Below the pieces are notes generated by a model that was given only the letters and a program-made list of their open reading frames with translations, was not told the origin of the DNA and ran no database searches. DNA of 64,000 nt, taken from Limnomonas spitsbergensis (Eukaryota > Chlorophyta > Chlorophyceae > Chlamydomonadales). The position numbers were made by a program, and so were the translations under genes. The stretch covers positions 186,001-250,000 of the forward strand of contig JAYJMM010000066.1 of NCBI GenBank assembly GCA_037349105.1, written 5' to 3'. Positions 57,870 to 64,000 of the stretch are shown piece after piece. Each line of letters opens with the position of its first letter. The stretch's first letter is position 1.

Positions 57870-58532
57870 TCAGCCGTTGGGGGACACCTGATTACCTGGC
57901 TGCTCCATACACCTGGTCAATGCCTCCAAGGGTGCGCGCTGCTGGGGCACAGCCAGACGGCTAAACCCCGCCTGCTCTGCGTCACACACACTTTTCCACA
58001 CTCCAGTGGCCCACTGCCCTAGCCTGTTCCACCCTATTGGCTGAGTCAGATCCTCCTTCCTTTTTACTGGGGGCCATTCCGCAGTGGCGGCTTTTGCTCC
58101 ACCCACCGCCTGCAGATCTGCAGGTTTCCTGATCACCTGACTTCCACCACGGGGCATCGTCCCGTTCTCCTTTTTAACGCACTGCGCAGCACTTGCCACT
58201 CTCATTAGCCTCTTCTGCGTCGCGTATTCTGGCCCACTGCCTAGGTCTCTTGCTCTCCCGCACTCTGCTGCCCCCTCTGGGGCTGCCGAGGTGCCTGCCC
58301 CTTGATCACCGTGATCGGGCTTGTTCTTGACTCGTTGCGCGGCTCCTGCCCCACTGGGCAAGTCCTGCTCTGGTGCGCCTTCTGGACCACTGTCCCGACT
58401 TGCGCCACTGGTCTGCGACACCTCAACGGGCCAAGCTTGATCTGCACTGGGCACCTTGCACCCCAAAGCTGCGGGATCCTCGATCCCTGCTAGCCCGCGA
58501 GAAATACGTGTCGCTTCTCCCTCAAGCGCCAT
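57870..58532 (-). CDS. Gag-like N-terminal piece, 220 aa, ends in UGA in frame with the large ORF
   Basis: Starts at ATG 58532 and ends TGA at 57872-57870; TCC then ATG (57866) follow, so both pieces share one frame. The C-terminal part PIGWNRLGQWATGVWKSVC recurs as PIGWAGILQWATDLWKQVC inside the larger ORF, indicating an internal domain duplication. The rest is Ala/Gly/Arg/Gln-rich and unrecognised. Either readthrough or internal initiation produces the second piece, or the UGA is an inactivating mutation of a 1682-codon Gag. Confidence 0.65.
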   Translation of the reverse strand: MALEGEATRISRGLAGIEDPAALGCKVPSADQAWPVEVSQTSGASRDSGPEGAPEQDLPSGAGAAQRVKNKPDHGDQGAGTSAAPEGAAECGRARDLGSGPEYATQKRLMRVASAAQCVKKENGTMPRGGSQVIRKPADLQAVGGAKAATAEWPPVKRKEDLTQPIGWNRLGQWATGVWKSVCDAEQAGFSRLAVPQQRAPLEALTRCMEQPGNQVSPNG

Positions 58533-58954
58533 CTGCTGCTCTGAGTCCAGGCCCTGCCTTTCAGTTCACACAGTTCACACAGTTCTGGGCCACTGAAATC
58601 TCAGCCTCAGCAATCCATTGATCACTGATCCTTAGATCCACTTCTGTCTACACTTGGGAATTTGCACTCCACCACAAAGGCAAGTCCAGGTGCACAGGCA
58701 CTATCAGCTGGGTTTATAACTCCACAGCCTGATCTTCAAGCTACGTCTGCTTCTGGGTTGCCACGCCCAGCGCAAGCAGGGATTGGCTTGGAATATCTAT
58801 GAGAAATCCTCTGCTCAGTGATTTCTAGCTGTCCAAGGCAGATCCGCTGTCTCAAAAAGAAATTCCAAGCTCCACAGCACATACACCTTTAGCAGGATTC
58901 GTTGGGTCAGGCTGATAAGGCAAGATCCACTACTTCGTTCCTTTTAAGTGGACA
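58533..58954 (-). other. Element 5' leader region
   Basis: Non-coding stretch between the first repeat and the Gag start. It begins (next to the repeat) with 58931-58953, a 23-bp perfect complement of 59373-59395 inside B' and of 51742-51764 inside B. Confidence 0.7.
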
Positions 58955-59596
58955 CGAGAGGTTTGCTTCAGGTCCGTGGCGGACTTCTTCCCCACATAGT
59001 GGCGGACGCCTACGGGCGGACTCAGTGACTACACACTGGCCGCGGATGCGCAGCGCGTTAAGCTGTGGCTGGAACTTCTAGATGACAGACACGGAGCTGG
59101 TCACTTGTAAAGCTTAACTGCTGGCCCTTCAGATAGCTGATCTGACGGGTCGCTGAGTCACTCACCGCGTGAAGCGGGGGATGTCGTAGCCGTAGACTGC
59201 GGGCGGTGTCCCAGGTCGGGCTGGGCGTCTAGCTGAGGATAACTAGGTTGCTATGTCGGCTCTGAGGCTGAATTAGGCTTGATCGTCTTCGTGCCTTCGT
59301 GGTACTGGCGTTATTGGTATTCACAGGGTATATCTTGGGATGATAGCCGTTGCTGATTACAATTAGAGGCCTGTCCACTTAAAAGGAACGAAGTAAGTGT
59401 CAAGCGTGCAAGCCGGGATTCAAAGGTCCCGGCAAGCCCTATTTACTGAGTACGGGAAATCTGCTACACTTCACACTTAAGCGGGATTCTGGGTCTCAGT
59501 TCAAATCCGGAGACTCCGCAGATAAGCTGTGGAGGCTCCGCGGCCGCTAACTGCGGTCTAAACGGTTCTGTCACGTATACGGTAATATACTGTGAC
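58955..59596 (-). repeat. Split direct repeat, type A1 (copy B', element 5' end)
   Basis: 642-bp partner of 51324-51965. On the coding strand it is the 5' end of the element and should hold its promoter. It ends at TGTGAC 59591-59596, followed by host sequence acgtcattaacagagg. Confidence 0.93.
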
Positions 59597-60040
59597 ACGT
59601 CATTAACAGAGGCCCTTCGGCCATCAGAATCAGGGCTGTGTCTGTTGAGTAGCGCAAATACCGGTAGTGGCATTATGTGATATCAGAGATGAGCTCAGCG
59701 TCCTTCATGAACCCTTCTGAAACATGGCCAGGTGGTGTCATGACAGATATTACCTCCAACCAACACTGGCAGCCAGATATATACTTTGGAAGAATTTACC
59801 ACCAGGCAACAAAACTGAAATATGGTCCTACGGAACACCTCCACAGTCCCTATCAGTGCTGTCTGTAAAAGAAAGGACCACGGGTCTTCGTCAAGGCATG
59901 TGGCAGCGAGCTTTGCAGGGCACAACAACAGCACGTCCCAGGACGAACAAACTTTCGCTAGACTGTCTCCAGCCGGCGAAAAAAAACATTTGGGAATTAC
60001 CCTATTTCAGCTACCATCCAGATTCACCAAAGGCCTGCAT

Positions 60041-60290
60041 GTCAATAACGTTACACCTCTGGGCCCGCTCAAAGCTCGGCCGCGTGGGCGCCCAACTGTT
60101 CAGAAGGGAGTAAAGAAGGAACTAAAAGGAAGAGAGGGGGAAAGGAACAAAAGGAGAGGCCGGGAAGGCAAAGAAAACCAAGTCCAACACCTGAGTTCCA
60201 CTAACGGTAGTGACTAGCCCTCAACAAAGCCTCTAAGAAAAGAAAAGTCCACAAAAACAAGCATATCCCACCCCTGCTTGGCCGTGAGGG
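60041..60290 (-). mobile_element. 5'-truncated retroelement 3' end with box
   Basis: Box at 60093-60041 (minus), then a purine-rich tract (+ strand gaagggagtaaagaagga...). Next comes gtccacaaaaacaagcat-atcccacccctgcttggc (60248-60285), which matches the region just upstream of the box in the 40681-41055 copy (ctccacaaaacccagagcat-cccaccctagcctg). It is therefore the same family, truncated within the end of the ORF. Confidence 0.65.
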
Positions 60291-60728
60291 CGCCCCACTG
60301 ATCAGAAGGGAGAAGAGAAGAAACTAAAAAGGGGGCAAACATCAACAACAAAGCCCTGCATGTGTTTGGTCCCTATCAGGTCAATGTTCTCCATCGACCC
60401 AGTAATCTGCCGAACGAGTCATGACGCACAAAAACTTAACACTGGACGACAGCCCACCATGGGAAACTTGATTTGTCAACATGCACAAAATGAAAGCAAC
60501 ATGGATCAGGATGCTAAGAAACCTGCTCACAATCCTCAAGCTATAGCGGTTACGGAATCAATCCAGCTCTTTTCAGGCCCGTTCAGACCAATTTTCGCCC
60601 TCAACGGTATTAATGTCTTACCCTCTGCTATCCAGCCAGCCAAACCTATCTGGGCATTTATAAGTCAAAGGACAATCTCCAGCTACTATCCCTGGACTTG
60701 ATGGCTAGATACAATCTCTTCCCTGGGT

Positions 60729-60775
60729 AAATGACATTACACCTCTGGGCCCTGCTCAAAAAGGCTCGGCCGCGC
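60729..60775 (-). repeat. Retroelement 3'-terminal box, minimal copy
   Basis: The + strand reads aatgacattacacctctggg, ccctgctcaaaaaggctcgg and ccgcgcg. It contains the box alone with no adjacent ORF remnant, comparable to the 53-bp insertion in NOT3. Confidence 0.75.
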
Positions 60776-60830
60776 GCTTTCCATGAGTGCAGCCTGTCTG
60801 CGATACTTCCACAACCGCAATTGTAAGGAC

Positions 60831-60955
60831 AGCTCTCAACCCCTGGTGGGCAGACAGCTCTCAACCCCTGGTGGGCAGTCAGCTCTCAACCCCTGGTGGG
60901 CAGTCAGCTCTCAACCCCTGGTGGGCAGTCAGCTCTCAACCCCTGGTGGCGACAT
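60831..60955. repeat. 25-bp tandem repeat, five copies
   Basis: Unit agctctcaacccctggtggg plus cag[a/t]c, almost perfect; the last copy is partial (gtggcgac). Confidence 0.92.
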
Positions 60956-62642
60956 GGCCCCCTTGGTGACAGGATGCATTGCATGAAGCACAACCAGTGT
61001 GTCCCACATGTATGTTTTCTTGCCTCCAGCCTATCCTTGGGCCCGGCCGGCAAACTCCCATTCGGCACGCCTCACACCAAGAGCCATCATGCGGCCCTCT
61101 CTCATCATCATGTTCCCTCGCCTGCCTTGGTAGTTCATCATTCAACCACCAGAATATGGGCAGGTACATGCGCTCACAGAGCTGGCAGTTCTGATGGTAG
61201 ACTTTGCGCGCGTATGCAGACTTCCATACAAATAACATGAACCACACATGCGCACAAACCAACAAGGCGGGTTTAAACAAACGACTGGGTATGATAACAA
61301 TCCATAAGGTCAGTCCCCCAGACCTCATGCATGTTGGATTTTGTAACGTGTGCCGTGCAGACACTCCGGGCAGCTGAGAAACATGCAACTCAAATATAGC
61401 GAAGCCCCACTATAAGTAGGCCCCATTATCCCCACCTGACTGATCCCAGTGATCCCACCCCTAGTAGCTAGCAGGTGCAGCACACCGACATCATGCACAC
61501 CAGATGGGAAGGCAGACTGAGGTTCATTGATCATATGTGCGCATGTTAGGTTTTAAGCAGACCGTACTTATGAGGGCCACGCAAGGTCTGGAAAGTCAGT
61601 AAATAGATAAAGACAATGAATAATATAGTTTCTTGTGTGCCCAGGCTACCCCACCTAGCCGCCACAGTGGCCGCCTTGTCCTGAGAGGGGAGTTTCATCC
61701 ATACCGGTAATGCGAATATGATTATATAAGGTATAAATGGTCAGATCGGAACGAATCGAAGGGACTACAAAAGCTGCTTTGTTCGTCCTGATTACCCCAT
61801 GCGATGGCCGATTATGCGATGGCTGATCGGCTCTCAAAAGGGCGTGGAGGGGTGGCACAATTGTTTTGGTGGTGATGGGGGCGTTTCATTGGCAGCCATT
61901 GTTGGATGGAGCTGTAAAAGCAACTAGTGGGGAATGAAGCTGATTACATTGGCTAGAAGAATTTATAAAACAGGCAACAATTGTAAATCAATGAGTGTGA
62001 ACTATATTTTCCCTCTCACGAAGATGGACGAAATTACATTCTGTGTCGTGGGCGTAGCTTTCATCCCCTCTCCAAACATTCTTCAACTGGGGAGGATGAG
62101 TAAAATCCAAAAACATTTTCAAAAGCGGGACTGCATAAAAGAAATCTGGAAAGCACGACCAACTCTTGAGTGGTTGCCTTGTTTTCTTGCGAGTGATGGG
62201 CGCAAGTTCAATAATAGTTTAAGAAAAATAACAGGATATCAAGCTGTACCCTGATGTACACATCACAACTAAGATATGCACTATGTCCCATACTTGAGTG
62301 AAATGTATGGAATGTTGCCTCATTCCAAGCCACGGGCTTATCCAATAATGTATAGGTCATGGGAAATCATGACATTGGTTCCACTGGACTACGGACTAAT
62401 TGGCCACATCGGCCTTTTGGACACTCTTGACCCCTGCTCATAGTTCACCGAATAGACACATTTTACTGCCATGTTTGGCTTGTAATCTGCCGCGCATGAG
62501 CAACGGAGTTAGCACACTCCTTAGTTTGCCTCTACAACACCGGCATCCTTCTGCGCATTGACTTGAAGGGACATCACGATCGCTCCCATCAACAGTCGAA
62601 GGCTGACCCAGGCAGTAGCAACTTATCCTGGACCGGAACTGA

Positions 62643-64000
62643 CTACTGCGCCGCCACCATACTGTCTCCGATGATCTTCTGAGCGCTAACGGAAGGCACG
62701 TGTTGATTACTCCCATCATCAGTCGATGGCAGGCCCTCGTAGAAATGCTTCCAGAACCAATGGTTGCTGAACAGCACCACGTCCATGTTCTCCAGGGCCA
62801 CGCCCTTGGTCTCGGGAACGAGCAGGTACACGAAAGTGGTCACTGAGACAACGCAAGGGAGGGGAGGGAGCATATTTCTGGAAAAAATACAAGAACTCAA
62901 CAAAAAAAGGTGGCAGGATTGAAAGTGGGTGTAGGTGGATGGTGGACTACCCGCTTTATTCCCAATGAGCTTAGGAACGCAGGCAGGCTAATGGCAGGCT
63001 ACTCTTAAAGCCATGATTATGCTGCCATAGGTGCTCAATGTAGGTTAATTTCAAACCTTCACATTCGCATGCGCATTTAATGCAAGGTGGGCGGACATGT
63101 CAAAAATTAAAAAATGCATTCTTTCCGCCATATTAAGGTCACACTGTCTGCACTACTCACTGACGAGGACCAGTGCGAGGAAGAAGAGGTACACTCCAAA
63201 CTCCATTGCGCACAGCATGCTCAGGAAGCACTGGCCAATGAGAAAGGTGAAGCTACGGGGAGGGAGGAAAGGGGAAGGAAGGAGATTCAGTTTTCTATCT
63301 TTTTATATTCTTCTTCTTGCTGTTTCCCTATTTTGCAGGCCACTTCGTGACAGCGGTGAGGACTCTGGCGCTCAGTCAACATATTCACATCAGCAAGGAC
63401 AAAAGGAACAAGTAAGAGGCCAGTGAGCGATCCGTCTGCTAGGGTCCAGCCACAGGGCTGCTAACCCACACCTCCCCCCTAGGCAGTGAACTCCTTGTAG
63501 CTGAATTGTAGCTGGATGGTAACTGAACTAAGGAAAACGTGTCACACTCACCAAAAGTTGCTGCAGGTGGCGATGGACATGCCTGCTGCACGTGTCTCGT
63601 GAGTGGCAACCTCAGAGGGCAGCAGCCTGATGGGGGAAACAAAGGGGGGGGGGGGATACTAGGGTCAAATAGGGGACAGGATTCCAGGGAGACGAGGGTG
63701 CGTATACATATGTCCTGATACATTATCAAACATACTAGCTTGATAATTTAATGTATATGAAACATTTGAAGCCCCCAGATCTGCCTTGACCAGATCCGCC
63801 TGGATCTACTTATAAAAGCTACCAGTTGAAAGGCCCCCATGACCAGGCAAAGCCCACGGTGCAGATGCATATGATAAGTGTTAGATCTGAGGATTACTCA
63901 GATCCGATCCACCTAGATCTACTCACCATGCGAGGGGTCCCCAGGACCAGGCAAATCCTGCAACGTAGATGCACATGAACGCAATGATGGATGCGCCCAT
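62643..64000 (-). CDS. Hexose/H+ symporter-like sugar transporter (MFS sugar porter), C-terminal exons, cut by window edge
   Basis: Minus-strand exons: beyond the edge to 63927, 63626-63552, 63252-63161 and 62842-62643 (TAG). Phases and GT-AG signals agree. The protein reads ...FMCIYVAGFAWSWGPLAW (transmembrane 10 with the conserved AWSWGPLGW-type motif), then LLPSEVATHETRAAGMSI (PSE..xxETRxAG motif), FTFLIGQCFLSMLCAMEFGVY (TM 11), LFFLALVLVMTTFVYLLVPETKGVALENM (TM 12 and the PETKG signature, listed across the exon join) and NHWFWKHFY. These are hallmarks of the STP/HUP plant-algal monosaccharide-proton symporters of the plasma membrane. The N-terminal ten helices lie outside the window. Confidence 0.92.
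63776..63875 (-). pseudogene. Decayed duplicate of a transporter exon in its intron
   Basis: The + strand block containing gatccgcctggatctact, then cccccatgaccaggcaaagcc and gtgcagatgcatatga, parallels the true exon region 63905-63990 (gatccacctagatctact, gtccccaggaccaggcaaatcc, gtagatgcacatga). The copy has lost the exon's open frame and donor. It is a local duplication of the intron-exon junction. Confidence 0.65.

Larger units (their letters stand above)
51073..59596 (-). mobile_element. PAT/Kangaroo-like split-direct-repeat (DIRS-order) retroelement, non-autonomous, Gag-like only
   Basis: On the + strand the order is A (51081-51325, 245 bp), B (51324-51965, 642 bp), A' (51968-52212, 245 bp), internal (52213-58954) and B' (58955-59596, 642 bp). 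Read on the coding (minus) strand this is B'-ORFs-A'BA. That is the A1-ORFs-B1-A2-B2 split-direct-repeat layout known from PAT elements and Volvox Kangaroo, which integrate by tyrosine recombinase through a circular intermediate. Copies are of equal length; B and B' look identical over the parts compared, and A and A' differ at a few bases, implying recent mobility. The internal region encodes a Gag-like protein in two same-frame pieces. I find no reverse transcriptase, RNase H, methyltransferase or tyrosine recombinase, so it would need a helper. TGTGAC occurs at both outer junctions and the B/A' junction. Confidence 0.85.
59597..62642. other. Gene-poor region with retroelement remnants
   Basis: No gene recognised. 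Contains box-bearing remnants at 60041-60290 and 60729-60775 and a 25-bp tandem repeat at 60831-60955. Open frames at 60936-61388 (-), with a Cys-rich part, and 61934-62254 (+, 106 codons, lower GC) have no family resemblance and are not called. Confidence 0.5.

Noticed and set aside
53492..58022. Several + strand ORFs of 130-211 codons opposite the Gag ORF
   Set aside because: Antisense shadows of a GC-rich 1461-codon gene; no motifs, and they mirror the peptide repeats of the true frame.
51081..59596. Ordinary LTR retrotransposon
   Set aside because: The ends are not two copies of one repeat: the left has A-B-A' and the right only B'. No TG...CA ends, primer-binding site or target duplication were seen. 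The split-direct-repeat layout explains everything.
60936..61388. 150-codon minus ORF with a Cys-rich C terminus
   Set aside because: Its C terminus runs into the 25-bp tandem repeat, and no conserved domain or exon signals were recognised.
61934..62254. 106-codon + strand ORF
   Set aside because: Lower GC than the genes, no family resemblance, no splice or context support; left uncalled.

Overview
This window is nuclear DNA from a eukaryote, most likely a green alga (Chlorophyta). The genes are split into many short exons with GT-AG introns, and two introns appear to be GC-AG. The protein set fits this: a nuclear-encoded mitochondrial bL21, a NOT3 subunit of CCR4-NOT, a plant/algal-type hexose transporter and a JmjC protein. 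The repeat content fits too: a Volvox Kangaroo/PAT-style split-direct-repeat retroelement and a degenerate TTTAGGG-type telomere-like patch. I cannot name the species.

Layout. (1) 1-12912: one uninterrupted 29-bp satellite array of roughly 445 units with higher-order repeats, running off the left edge. (2) 13408-19657 (+): a multi-exon ExeM/NucH-like extracellular endonuclease whose 5' part is missing or lies beyond the satellite. (3) 20138-21340 (-): a 5'-truncated non-LTR retrotransposon. (4) 22255-23721 (+): an intronless JmjC-domain gene between two direct copies of a dispersed repeat. (5) 26311-27258 (-): mitochondrial bL21. (6) 29373-31693 (-): an unrecognised multi-exon gene, divergent from (7) 32082-39191 (+): an 11-exon amidase-signature hydrolase of 614 aa. 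(8) 41866-50246 (+): 11-exon NOT3, 680 aa, with three intronic minisatellites. (9) 51073-59596: a complete split-direct-repeat element that encodes only Gag-like protein. (10) 62643-64000 (-): the 3' part of a hexose/H+ symporter cut by the right edge.

The genes are unrelated housekeeping or metabolic genes and form no operon or pathway. The common thread is repeat-driven remodelling. There are tandem minisatellites in introns, local duplications of 3' splice junctions in several genes, and many copies of one short retroelement 3'-end 'box', including a 53-bp insertion with a 13-bp target duplication next to the last NOT3 acceptor.

The strongest novel candidate is the 8.5-kb element at 51073-59596. 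It has repeats of exactly 245 and 642 bp arranged A-B-A'-internal-B', a shared TGTGAC at all three recombination junctions, no visible reverse transcriptase or tyrosine recombinase, and a Gag-like reading frame split by one in-frame UGA. Exon models were built by eye from splice consensus, reading phase and family resemblance; no alignment or database search was run.
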